A stretch of DNA of 6,452 nucleotides from an uncultured Actinomycetes bacterium (GCA_945957335.1 CAMFLJ010000222.1:1-6452), one strand, 5' to 3'; shown: positions 1-5,891, counted from the first letter of the stretch. Notes: a model not told the origin generated them from the sequence alone. Translations and numbers: made by a program.

Positions 1-198
1 GTTCGAGACGTAGGTGACCTCGAAGCCGGACCACGTGAGGTAGCGGCGGAGGACGTCGAACACCAGCGAGAAGCGGCCGTGGCCGAGGTGCGGGGGGCCG
101 TAGACGGTGGGCCCGCAGACGTACATCGACACCTTGCCGGGCTGGCGCGGCTCGAAGGGAACGACGGCTCCCTGGGCGGTGTCGAAGAGCGTGAGCAC
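1..198 (-). CDS. cysS: Cysteinyl-tRNA synthetase, N-terminal fragment (cut by window edge)
   Basis: This gene encodes the cytoplasmic class I enzyme that charges tRNA-Cys with cysteine using ATP. Only the first 66 codons are inside the window. Translation from a GTG at 198 gives VLTLFDTAQGAVVPFEP, then MYVCGPTVYG, then PPHLGHGR and FDVLRRYL. These are the start of the Rossmann catalytic domain: the Cys of VCGPT is the family's first zinc ligand, and HLGH is the HIGH ATP-binding motif. The GTG start is chosen because the N-terminus then lines up with known CysS proteins, which begin a few residues before the 'LFDT' strand. No Shine-Dalgarno site precedes it, but a TAGCGT hexamer ends 8 nt upstream, which suggests a leaderless transcript. 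The mycothiol ligase MshC is a paralogue with a similar start; the VYGPPHLGHGR form fits CysS better. The frame stays open upstream of the GTG for at least 14 codons, so a longer start cannot be fully excluded. Confidence 0.93.
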   Translation of the reverse strand, partial: MLTLFDTAQGAVVPFEPRQPGKVSMYVCGPTVYGPPHLGHGRFSLVFDVLRRYLTWSGFEVTYVSN

Positions 199-206
199 GG
201 CAGGAG

Positions 207-212
207 ACGCTA
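207..212 (-). promoter_or_regulatory. Candidate -10 element of cysS (leaderless)
   Basis: Read on the minus strand the hexamer is TAGCGT, matching the actinobacterial TANNNT -10 pattern. It ends 8 nt before the GTG start at 198, so transcription would begin at or next to the start codon. No convincing -35 is visible. The assignment is inferred from motif and spacing only. Confidence 0.5.
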
Positions 213-233
213 CCGCTCCCGGCGGACCCCACC

Positions 234-263
234 GTGAGCGGGTTCGTGGTGGGCGGGTAGCCT
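234..263 (+). promoter_or_regulatory. Candidate promoter of valS (leaderless)
   Basis: TAGCCT at 258-263 matches the TANNNT -10 pattern and ends 9 nt before the ATG at 273. GTGAGC at 234-239, 18 nt upstream, keeps the central TGA of a TTGACA-like -35. The bases between the -10 and the ATG hold no AGGAGG-like site. Together these suggest a transcript starting at or within a few bases of the ATG. Confidence 0.5.
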
Positions 264-272
264 CGGCGGGCC

Positions 273-2894
273 ATGAGCACGACCGCCCCCACCCCCCGCG
301 AGAACTGGTCCGTCCCCGAGAAGCCGGGCCTCGACGGCCTCGAGGCCCGTTGGGACGCGGCGTGGGAGGAGCAGGGCACCTACCGCTTCGACCGCACCGC
401 GGATCGCGACGGCGTCTACAGCATCGACACCCCGCCGCCCACGGTCAGCGGGTCGCTCCACGTGGGCCACGTGTTCAGCTACACCCACACCGACACCATC
501 GCCCGCTACCAGCGGATGCGCGGCAAGTCGGTCTTCTACCCGATGGGCTGGGACGACAACGGCCTGCCCACCGAGCGCCGTGTGCAGAACTACTACCTGG
601 TCCAGTGCGACCCGGCCCTCCCCTACGACCCCGACTTCGTGACGCCCACGCCGGTGTCGGAGCGCTCGAAGGACGAGCAGAAGGCGATGCCGGCCCACAT
701 CAGCCGGCGCAACTTCATCGACCTGTGCAACACCCTCACCGCCGAGGACGAGAAGGCCTTCGAGAACCTGTTCCGCACCCTCGGGCTCTCGGTCGACTGG
801 GAGCGCACCTACGCCACCATCGACGACCGCTCGCGCCGCGTCGCCCAGCGGGCGTTCCTGCGCAACCTCCAGCGGGGCGAGGCCTACCAGGCCGAGGCGC
901 CCGTGCTCTGGGACGTCGACTTCCAGTCGGCCGTCGCCCAGGCCGAGCTCGAGGACCGCGAGCGCGACGGCGCCTACCACCGCCTCGCGTTCCACGGCCC
1001 CGACGGCGACGTCTTCATCGAGACCACCCGCCCCGAGCTGCTTCCCGCCTGCGTCGCCCTCGTCGCCCACCCCGACGACGAGCGCTACCAGCCGCTGTTC
1101 GGCACCACCGTGCGCACCCCGCTCTTCGGCGTCGAGGTCGAGGTGCACCCGCACCCCCTCGCCGACCCGGAGAAGGGCTCCGGCATCGCCATGATCTGCA
1201 CGTTCGGCGACCTCACCGACGTGATCTGGTGGCGTGAGCTGCAGCTGCCGACACGCGCCATCGTCACCGCCAACGGCCGCCTCGGCACGCCCGACGCCGA
1301 CGCCATGACCCCCGAGGGCCTCGCCCTCTACGAGGCCGAGCTGGCCGGCAAGAAGATCGCCGGCGCCCAGCAGCGCATCGTCGAGCTGCTCCGCGAGTCG
1401 GGCGAGCTCGTCGGCGACCCCGAGCGGATCACCCACCCGGTGAAGTTCTACGAGAAGGGCGACCGACCCCTCGAGATCATCACCAGCCGCCAGTGGTACC
1501 TCCGCAACGGCGGCCGCGACGCCGACCTGCGGGCCGCCCTGCTCGAGCGCGGCCACGAGCTGCACTGGCACCCGCCCCACATGCGCGTTCGCTACGAGAA
1601 CTGGGTGAACGGCCTCAACGGCGACTGGCTCGTCAGCCGGCAGCGCTTCTTCGGCGTGTCGTTCCCGATCTGGTACCCGCTCGACGCCGAGGGCCTTCCC
1701 GTCCACGACTCGCCGATCCTGGCCGACGAGGCCTCGCTCCCGGTCGACCCCGCCACCGACGTGCCCCCCGGCTACACCGAGGACCAGCGCGACCAGCCCG
1801 GCGGCTTCACCGGCGACCCCGACGTCATGGACACGTGGGCCACCTCCTCGCTCACCCCGCAGATCGCCACCGGCTGGGGCGAGGACCCGGACCTCTTCGA
1901 GCGCACCTTCCCGATGGACCTGCGCCCGCAGGCCCACGAGATCATCCGCACCTGGCTGTTCTCCACCGCCGTGCGGGCCCACCTCGAGCACGACTCGCTG
2001 CCGTGGACCAACACCGCCATCTCCGGCTGGGTGCTCGACCCCGACCGCAAGAAGATGTCGAAGTCGAAGGGCAACGTCGTCACGCCGCTCGACCACCTCG
2101 AGCAGTTCGGTGCCGACGCCGTGCGCTACTGGGCCGCCAGCGGCCGCCCCGGCACCGACACCGCCTTCGACGAGGGCCAGCTCAAGGTCGGCCGTCGCCT
2201 CGCCATCAAGCTGCTCAACGCCAGCCGCTTCGCGCTCGGCCTCGGTGGGGGCGACGGCGCCGCCCGCGCCACCGACCTCTCGCTGGTCACCGAGCCCCTC
2301 GACCGGGCGATGCTCGCCGAGCTGGCCCGCCTGGTCGACGAGGCCACCACCGCCTTCGACGGCTACGACTACGCCCGGGCGCTCGAGCGCACCGAGGCGT
2401 TCTTCTGGGACTTCTGCGACCAGTACCTCGAGCTCGTCAAGGGCCGGGCCTACGGCGGCCGGGGCGACGAGGCGGCGTGGTCGGCCCAGGCCGCCCTGCA
2501 GCTCTCGCTGTCCACCCTGCTGCGCCTGTTCGCCCCCTTCCTCCCCTTCGTCACCGAGGAGGTGTGGTCGTGGTGGCAGGAGGGCTCGGTGCACACCGCC
2601 CCGTGGCCCGACGCCTCGCAGCTGCGCGACGCCGCCGCCGACGGCGACCCGCAGGCCTTCGAGGCCGCCGCCGAGGTGCTCGGCGCCGTGCGCCGGGCCA
2701 AGACCGAGGCCAAGCGCTCGCTCAAGTGGCCGGTCGACTCGGTGGTCGTCACCGAGAGCACGCACCGCGCCGCCGCCCTGCAGGGCGTGGCCGACGACGT
2801 GCGGGAGGCCGCCAACGCGGCGTCGCTCACCGTCGAGGTCGGCGCCGAGCCCGGCGTGGCCGTCGCGCTCGCCCCCGAGCCCGACCCCGCCTGA
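273..2894 (+). CDS. valS: Valyl-tRNA synthetase (actinobacterial/archaeal-like form)
   Basis: This is the cytoplasmic class I synthetase that joins valine to tRNA-Val and edits mischarged threonine. The product is 873 residues, a normal length for this form. PPPTVSGSLHVGHVFS carries the HIGH motif (HVGH, 63-66), and GWDDNGLPTE at 92-101 is the signature of the form found in Streptomyces and relatives, where E. coli-type enzymes have a GTDHAG-like segment. The CP1 editing domain follows, with TTRPE at 251-255 and GSGIAMIC at 302-309; by eye, Asp313 aligns with the editing-site Asp of other ValRS. The catalytic core resumes with RQRFFGVSFPIWY, and KMSKS is at 594-598. A helical anticodon-binding domain runs from about 640 to 800. 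The long C-terminal tRNA-binding coiled coil of E. coli-type ValRS is not evident. The ATG at 273 is chosen because the homologous N-terminus starts there and a -10 hexamer lies just before it. The gene is divergent from cysS and convergent with the channel gene. Confidence 0.97.
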   Translation: MSTTAPTPRENWSVPEKPGLDGLEARWDAAWEEQGTYRFDRTADRDGVYSIDTPPPTVSGSLHVGHVFSYTHTDTIARYQRMRGKSVFYPMGWDDNGLPTERRVQNYYLVQCDPALPYDPDFVTPTPVSERSKDEQKAMPAHISRRNFIDLCNTLTAEDEKAFENLFRTLGLSVDWERTYATIDDRSRRVAQRAFLRNLQRGEAYQAEAPVLWDVDFQSAVAQAELEDRERDGAYHRLAFHGPDGDVFIETTRPELLPACVALVAHPDDERYQPLFGTTVRTPLFGVEVEVHPHPLADPEKGSGIAMICTFGDLTDVIWWRELQLPTRAIVTANGRLGTPDADAMTPEGLALYEAELAGKKIAGAQQRIVELLRESGELVGDPERITHPVKFYEKGDRPLEIITSRQWYLRNGGRDADLRAALLERGHELHWHPPHMRVRYENWVNGLNGDWLVSRQRFFGVSFPIWYPLDAEGLPVHDSPILADEASLPVDPATDVPPGYTEDQRDQPGGFTGDPDVMDTWATSSLTPQIATGWGEDPDLFERTFPMDLRPQAHEIIRTWLFSTAVRAHLEHDSLPWTNTAISGWVLDPDRKKMSKSKGNVVTPLDHLEQFGADAVRYWAASGRPGTDTAFDEGQLKVGRRLAIKLLNASRFALGLGGGDGAARATDLSLVTEPLDRAMLAELARLVDEATTAFDGYDYARALERTEAFFWDFCDQYLELVKGRAYGGRGDEAAWSAQAALQLSLSTLLRLFAPFLPFVTEEVWSWWQEGSVHTAPWPDASQLRDAAADGDPQAFEAAAEVLGAVRRAKTEAKRSLKWPVDSVVVTESTHRAAALQGVADDVREAANAASLTVEVGAEPGVAVALAPEPDPA

Positions 2895-2904
2895 CCCCCC
2901 CCCG

Positions 2905-2954
2905 GAAACGGTGCGCTATTCCTGCCCCCGGTGGCAGGTCTGACGCACCGTTTC
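2905..2954. terminator. Two-tier hairpin between convergent valS and channel genes
   Basis: Outer arms GAAACGGTGCG (2905-2915) and CGCACCGTTTC (2944-2954) are perfect 11-bp complements. Inner arms CCTGCC (2921-2926) and GGCAGG (2933-2938) pair around the loop CCCGGT. Both stems share one centre, and the two 5-nt segments between them (CTATT and TCTGA) are largely unpaired. The structure begins 11 bp after the valS stop and ends 9 bp before the channel gene's stop on the other strand, so it could end transcription from both sides. There is no clear T-run. The exact symmetry and the separate inner and outer stems also resemble a dispersed palindromic repeat. Confidence 0.7.
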
Positions 2955-2962
2955 ACGGCAGG

Positions 2963-4108
2963 TCAGTCGGAGGAGTCGCCGCCGTCGCCCGATGACGCGG
3001 GCGGCGCGGCGCGGCGGTCGTCGTCGTCGGGGCGCCGGGCGGGGCCGCTGCCCTCGGGCACCTCGTCGCGCAGCACGACCTCGGTGGGCCCGCCGGCGTA
3101 GGCGAACACCACACCGGCCACGTCGAACGCGTCCTTGAGCCGGCGGCGCAGCTCGCGGAGCAGTCCGAACTGGGAGCCGGGCCGGGTCTTGATCACCATG
3201 CGCACGACCACGCCGTCGGCGCCGAGCTCCTGCACGCCCCAGACCTGGGCGGCCTCGAGCACCTCGCGCGCCCAGCGCTCCTCCGCGGTGAGGTCGTCGG
3301 CCACCGCCTTCATCAGGGCGCAGACCTGCTCGAGGTCGGCCTGGTAGGGCACCACCACGTCGAGGAGCGCCCGGGCCCACTCGTGGCTCTTGTTGGCCAC
3401 TCGGGTGAGCTGGCCGTTGGGCACCCACCAGACGTTGCCCTCGACGTCGCGCAGGCGGGTCGTGCGCAGGGTGACCTGCTCGACGGTGCCCTTGGCCTCG
3501 CCGCCGAGGTCGACGGTGTCGCCCACGCCGTACTGGTCCTCGACCACGAGGAAGAAGCCGGCGATGAAGTCCTTCACCATCGTCTGGGTGCCGAAGCCGA
3601 GGGCGACGCCCACGATGCCGGCGCCGGCGAGCAGCGGGCCGAAGTTGATCCCGATGACCTCGAGGATCCACACCGACGCCACGAACCAGATGAAGCCGGT
3701 GGCCATCGAACGGAAGACCGCGGTGATGGTGTGCATCCGCGCCTCGGTGCGGAGGTTCCACTCCTCGCTGCTGAGCAGCGCGTCCGGGGTGCGCTCACGG
3801 AGCTTCTCGAGGTGCTTCGAGTGGCGACCGGGCTGGGAGAGGCGCCGCATCGACCGGGTGATGAGCCAGCGCACGATGCGGCTGGCGGCGATGGCCACCA
3901 GCACGATGAGCAGGATGGCCAACGGCTTGGCCAGCACCCAGTCGGCCACGCCGGCCCACGACTGGGAGCCCGTGAGGTCGTAGATCCAGCGGCACGCCCA
4001 CGAGGGGTCGGTGCCGCACGCCTGGTCGAGGTTGGTCAGGTCGTTGATCGCCTCGGCGGCGGGGTTGGCGATGGTGGTGGTCGTGGCGGCCAACAGCACG
4101 GGGATCAT
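2963..4108 (-). CDS. MscS-family small-conductance mechanosensitive channel
   Basis: A membrane channel protein of 381 residues. MscS-family channels form heptamers that open under membrane tension and release solutes during hypo-osmotic shock. Predicted membrane segments are at about 57-79, 129-150 and 154-186. The last is the pore-lining helix, rich in small residues (LLAGAGIVGVALGFG, then TQTMVKDFIAGFF), and it runs into the conserved VEDQYGVGDTVDL of the cytoplasmic beta domain (about 187-250), with WVPNG at 228-232. An alpha/beta domain follows to about 345, then an acidic, probably disordered tail containing DDDD. An N-terminal stretch (about 15-55), presumably extracellular, has two cysteines (31 and 39). 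The ATG at 4108 is supported by GGGAG at 4119-4115, six bases upstream. The motif GGAGCCGAA occurs twice here (minus strand, 4129-4121 and 4118-4110), so a second SD-like copy lies 11 bases further up. The exact subfamily (YkuT, YbdG or MscS proper) is not resolved. Confidence 0.93.
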   Translation of the reverse strand: MIPVLLAATTTTIANPAAEAINDLTNLDQACGTDPSWACRWIYDLTGSQSWAGVADWVLAKPLAILLIVLVAIAASRIVRWLITRSMRRLSQPGRHSKHLEKLRERTPDALLSSEEWNLRTEARMHTITAVFRSMATGFIWFVASVWILEVIGINFGPLLAGAGIVGVALGFGTQTMVKDFIAGFFLVVEDQYGVGDTVDLGGEAKGTVEQVTLRTTRLRDVEGNVWWVPNGQLTRVANKSHEWARALLDVVVPYQADLEQVCALMKAVADDLTAEERWAREVLEAAQVWGVQELGADGVVVRMVIKTRPGSQFGLLRELRRRLKDAFDVAGVVFAYAGGPTEVVLRDEVPEGSGPARRPDDDDRRAAPPASSGDGGDSSD

Positions 4109-4138
4109 CTTCGGCTCCCGTTCGGCTCCGGGCGCGGA

Positions 4139-4162
4139 TCGGGGCCCCGTGAGGGGCCCCGA
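4139..4162 (-). terminator. GC-rich hairpin between sodB and the channel gene
   Basis: TCGGGGCCCC (4139-4148) and GGGGCCCCGA (4153-4162) form a perfect 10-bp stem with the 4-base loop GTGA. It lies 20 bp past the sodB stop and 31 bp before the channel start on the minus strand, the position of a sodB terminator. No T-run follows on the minus strand, so termination may be partial and the hairpin could act as a read-through control point or 3'-end stabiliser. Confidence 0.6.
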
Positions 4163-4181
4163 CCGTGACGCAGTGGGTGGC

Positions 4182-4763
4182 TCAGGAAGCGAGGTTCTGG
4201 TTGACGAAGTCCCAGTTGACGAGGTTGTCGAGGACGACGTCGATGAACTTCGGCCGCGCGTTGCGGTAGTCGATGTAGTAGGCGTGCTCCCAGACGTCGA
4301 TGGTCCAGAGCGCCTTCTGGCCGTGCTTGAGCGGCAGGTCGGCGTTGGCGGTCTTGGTGACCTCGAGCGTGCCGTTGTTGTCGATCAGCCAGGCCCAGCC
4401 CGAGCCGAACTGGGTGATGCCGGCCTGGGTGAGCTGGGTGCGGAACTCGTCGTAGGAGCCGAACGACGAGTTGATGGCGTCGGCCACCGCGCCGGTGGGC
4501 TGGCCACCGCCGTTGGGCGACAGGCCGTTCCAGAAGAAGGTGTGGTTCCAGACCTGGGCCGAGTTGTTGAAGAGCGGGCCCTCGGCCTTGAGGATGATCT
4601 CCTCGAGCGAGAGGTCGGCGTCGGGCGTGCCGTCGACGGCCTTGTTCAGGTTGTCGACGTAGGTCTTGTGGTGCTTGCCGTAGTGGTACTCGATCGTCTC
4701 GGCACTGATGTGAGGCGCCAGCGCGTCCTCGGCCCACGGGAGCGGCGGAAGCTCGAAAGCCAT
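4182..4763 (-). CDS. sodB: Iron superoxide dismutase
   Basis: This soluble enzyme converts superoxide to oxygen and hydrogen peroxide. The product is 193 residues, the same length as E. coli SodB as I recall it. The N-terminal helical hairpin begins MAFELPPLPW and includes IEYHYGKHHKTYV. The four metal ligands are visible: His27, His74 (in QVWNHTFFWNG), Asp156 and His160 (in DVWEHAYYIDY). Gln70, just before VWNH, is the second-sphere Gln placed as in iron enzymes, which favours iron over manganese, although sequence alone cannot settle the metal. The ATG at 4763 is chosen because it gives the conserved N-terminus; the frame stays open further upstream but without family similarity. AGGAAGGG about 12-19 bases upstream is the likely, rather distant, Shine-Dalgarno site. 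The gene lies 73 bp upstream of the channel gene with a hairpin in between. The sequence is strikingly similar to proteobacterial SodB. Confidence 0.97.
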   Translation of the reverse strand: MAFELPPLPWAEDALAPHISAETIEYHYGKHHKTYVDNLNKAVDGTPDADLSLEEIILKAEGPLFNNSAQVWNHTFFWNGLSPNGGGQPTGAVADAINSSFGSYDEFRTQLTQAGITQFGSGWAWLIDNNGTLEVTKTANADLPLKHGQKALWTIDVWEHAYYIDYRNARPKFIDVVLDNLVNWDFVNQNLAS

Positions 4764-4816
4764 GTGAGGGGATCCCTTCCTCGGTGGTCGGTACATGCGA
4801 GATGTGACGGGGGTCG

Positions 4817-4822
4817 AGGCTA
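4817..4822 (-). promoter_or_regulatory. Candidate -10 element of sodB
   Basis: Minus-strand TAGCCT matches TANNNT and is the same hexamer as the candidate valS -10. It ends 53 nt before the sodB start codon, giving a predicted leader of roughly 45 nt that includes the AGGAAGGG site. A TCGACC -35-like hexamer is 19 nt further upstream, so the match is weak. Confidence 0.35.
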
Positions 4823-4852
4823 GCGGAGCCTCCCGGCGATCGGTCGAGGCGG

Positions 4853-4874
4853 GCCCGGCGAGGGCGGGCCGGGC
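4853..4874 (-). terminator. Secondary hairpin downstream of the rpf-like gene
   Basis: GCCCGGC (4853-4859) and GCCGGGC (4868-4874) are perfect 7-bp complements around an 8-base loop. It follows the stronger hairpin at 4879-4913 in the minus direction, so the two form a tandem pair at the 3' end of the rpf-like transcript. In DNA this rich in G and C, a 7-bp stem may be chance. Confidence 0.35.
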
Positions 4875-4878
4875 GCGC

Positions 4879-4913
4879 CGAGGGCCGGCACCGCGGCGCG
4901 GCACCGGCCCTCG
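4879..4913 (-). terminator. Probable terminator hairpin of the rpf-like gene
   Basis: CGAGGGCCGG (4879-4888) pairs perfectly with CCGGCCCTCG (4904-4913). Inside, a symmetric CA/CA mismatch is followed by a 4-bp stem, CCGC (4891-4894) with GCGG (4898-4901), around the loop GGC. It begins 19 bp after the rpf-like stop codon on the minus strand. No T-run follows, as is common in GC-rich actinobacteria. Confidence 0.65.
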
Positions 4914-4932
4914 AGGTGGACCTTCGGTGGGC

Positions 4933-5643
4933 CTAGCGGAGGCCCAGCTTGATGGAGCAGCCCGGCCAGGCGCCCCAGCCGGAGGCGGCCAGGATGCGCT
5001 CGGCCACGGTGATCTGCTGCTCGCGGGTGGCACCCGAGGCGGTGGCCGCGTAGGCCTGCCCGCCGTTGGCGTTCCAGGTGGCGTAGTGGAACATGAGGCC
5101 GCCGGAGAAGCCGCCCGACACGGTGGGGTGGGCCCAGTTGCCGCCGGTCTCGCACTGGGCGAGGCGGTCCCAGACGCTGCCGTCGGCGGAGCTGCCGGAG
5201 GTGGTGCGCGTCGACGCGGCCTTGGCGGCGGCCGCCTGCGCGGCGAGGCCGTCGAAGAAGGCCTGGACCTGGACGCGCTCCTGCTCGTCGAGGAAGGCGC
5301 GGGCGGTGTCGCGCTCCTCAGGGGTGAGGTCGGCGGTGAGGATGTCGAAGCGCTGCTCGGGGGTGAGCGAGTCGACCCAGGAGGTGACGCCGGCGAGGGC
5401 CTGCTCCTGGAGCCAGGCGTCGCCGCCCTCGTTCAACCAGCCGGCGACCTGCGGGTCGAGCGTGCTGGTGGTGGTGGTGCTGCTCTCGGCGGTGGCGGCC
5501 GCCGGCACGGCATCCACGGCTTCGTTCCCCCCACGGTCGATCGCGAAGGCCGGCAGGGCCACTGCTGCGGTGAGGGCGACGGCCCCCACGGCGACGGTGT
5601 GGACGGTGCGGCGGGCGCTGCGGGGGGTCGTGGTCGTGGTCAT
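4933..5643 (-). CDS. Secreted Rpf-like transglycosylase (resuscitation-promoting factor domain)
   Basis: A 236-residue exported protein. The N-terminus has basic residues (Arg-Arg at 11-12), a hydrophobic core at about 17-30 and a likely signal peptidase site after PAFA (34). A Thr/Ser linker (SSTTTTS) follows, then a predicted helical region at about 63-142 holding the near-repeat LTPEQRFD / LTPEERDT. The C-terminal Rpf domain (about 156-235) has VWDRLAQCETGGNW, the GGLMF strand, TWNANGG, ASGATREQQI and GWGAWPGCS. Glu165 is the expected catalytic acid; Cys164 and Cys229 match the family's disulfide pair. Rpf domains cleave peptidoglycan glycan strands and help dormant actinobacteria resume growth. 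The ATG at 5643 is set by AAGGAG at 5657-5652, eight bases upstream. A hairpin sits directly before that site. No LysM, G5 or DUF348 domain is present, so this resembles a short stand-alone Rpf; the paralogue letter cannot be assigned. Confidence 0.94.
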   Translation of the reverse strand: MTTTTTPRSARRTVHTVAVGAVALTAAVALPAFAIDRGGNEAVDAVPAAATAESSTTTTSTLDPQVAGWLNEGGDAWLQEQALAGVTSWVDSLTPEQRFDILTADLTPEERDTARAFLDEQERVQVQAFFDGLAAQAAAAKAASTRTTSGSSADGSVWDRLAQCETGGNWAHPTVSGGFSGGLMFHYATWNANGGQAYAATASGATREQQITVAERILAASGWGAWPGCSIKLGLR

Positions 5644-5660
5644 CGGTGAAGCTCCTTCCG

Positions 5661-5682
5661 TGCGGATCGCAACCGATCCGCA
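5661..5682 (-). promoter_or_regulatory. Hairpin immediately upstream of the rpf-like ribosome binding site
   Basis: TGCGGATCG (5661-5669) and CGATCCGCA (5674-5682) are perfect 9-bp complements around a 4-base loop. On the minus strand it ends 3 nt before AAGGAG (5657-5652). It could be a 22-bp operator palindrome or an mRNA hairpin that influences ribosome access or transcript stability. The sequence alone does not distinguish these. Confidence 0.55.
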
Positions 5683-5710
5683 ACAAACAGCCCCCTACGC
5701 TGAAGGTCTC

Positions 5711-5751
5711 GTCACCGAAATGCAACGTTCAGTGGCCGGAAATCCGGTGAC
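5711..5751 (-). repeat. Inverted repeat in the rpf-like upstream region
   Basis: GTCACCG (5711-5717) and CGGTGAC (5745-5751) are perfect 7-bp complements 27 bases apart. The right half also holds the short palindrome CCGGA / TCCGG (5736-5740 and 5743-5747), which competes with the outer pairing. It may be part of a folded leader or a protein-binding region; 7-bp arms alone are weak evidence. Confidence 0.3.
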
Positions 5752-5799
5752 TCACGCCACACGATCGAACGATTTCGCGCTCTCAGTGGTTGGATTCCG
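5729..5799. repeat. Imperfect direct repeat, two copies 54 bp apart
   Basis: TCAGTGG followed by two bases, then GGA and TCCG, occurs at 5729-5746 and again at 5783-5799, with small insertions between GGA and TCCG. The flanking bases on the left (CGAAAT versus CGATTT) are also similar. Two copies of a motif upstream of a regulated gene could be regulator sites or the trace of an old duplication. I do not recognise a known operator. Confidence 0.35.
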
Positions 5800-5801
5800 C
5801 C

Positions 5802-5826
5802 GCATGGCCGCGATTCGTGGCCATGC
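5802..5826. repeat. Inverted repeat with 8-bp arms
   Basis: GCATGGCC (5802-5809) and GGCCATGC (5819-5826) are perfect complements around a 9-base loop, GCGATTCGT, which can itself pair CG with CG. It could form a stable hairpin in a minus-strand leader about 160 bases before the rpf-like start, or serve as an operator. Confidence 0.45.
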
Positions 5827-5833
5827 ACTTCAT

Positions 5834-5891
5834 GGGAGTTCGCGCAGAAAAGCCAATCGAAATCAGCACGGATGTGCGCGCGTGAACTCCC
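5834..5891. repeat. Long inverted repeat, 13 paired bases with one bulge
   Basis: GGGAGTTC (5834-5841) pairs with GAACTCCC (5884-5891); the stem continues as GCGCA (5842-5846) with TGCGC (5875-5879) once GCGT (5880-5883) is bulged out. The 28-base interior (5847-5874) is AT-richer. With the hairpin at 5802-5826 it gives two adjacent stem-loops about 160-250 bases before the rpf-like start. Confidence 0.45.

Noticed and set aside
210..2765. An 851-codon open frame on the minus strand, antisense to valS
   Set aside because: valS on the plus strand has every synthetase motif. In DNA with G or C at most third positions, long antisense frames without stops are expected. The translated product is low-complexity (Gly, Val, Glu and Arg rich) and matches no family.
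3383..4168. Long plus-strand open frames opposite the channel gene
   Set aside because: The minus strand encodes an intact MscS-family protein. The plus-strand products are low-complexity GC-rich shadows without recognisable domains.
4795..5649. Plus-strand 284-codon frame opposite the rpf-like gene
   Set aside because: The minus-strand gene has a signal peptide, a complete Rpf domain and a good ribosome site; the plus-strand product is Gly/Ala/Arg-rich and unrelated to any family.
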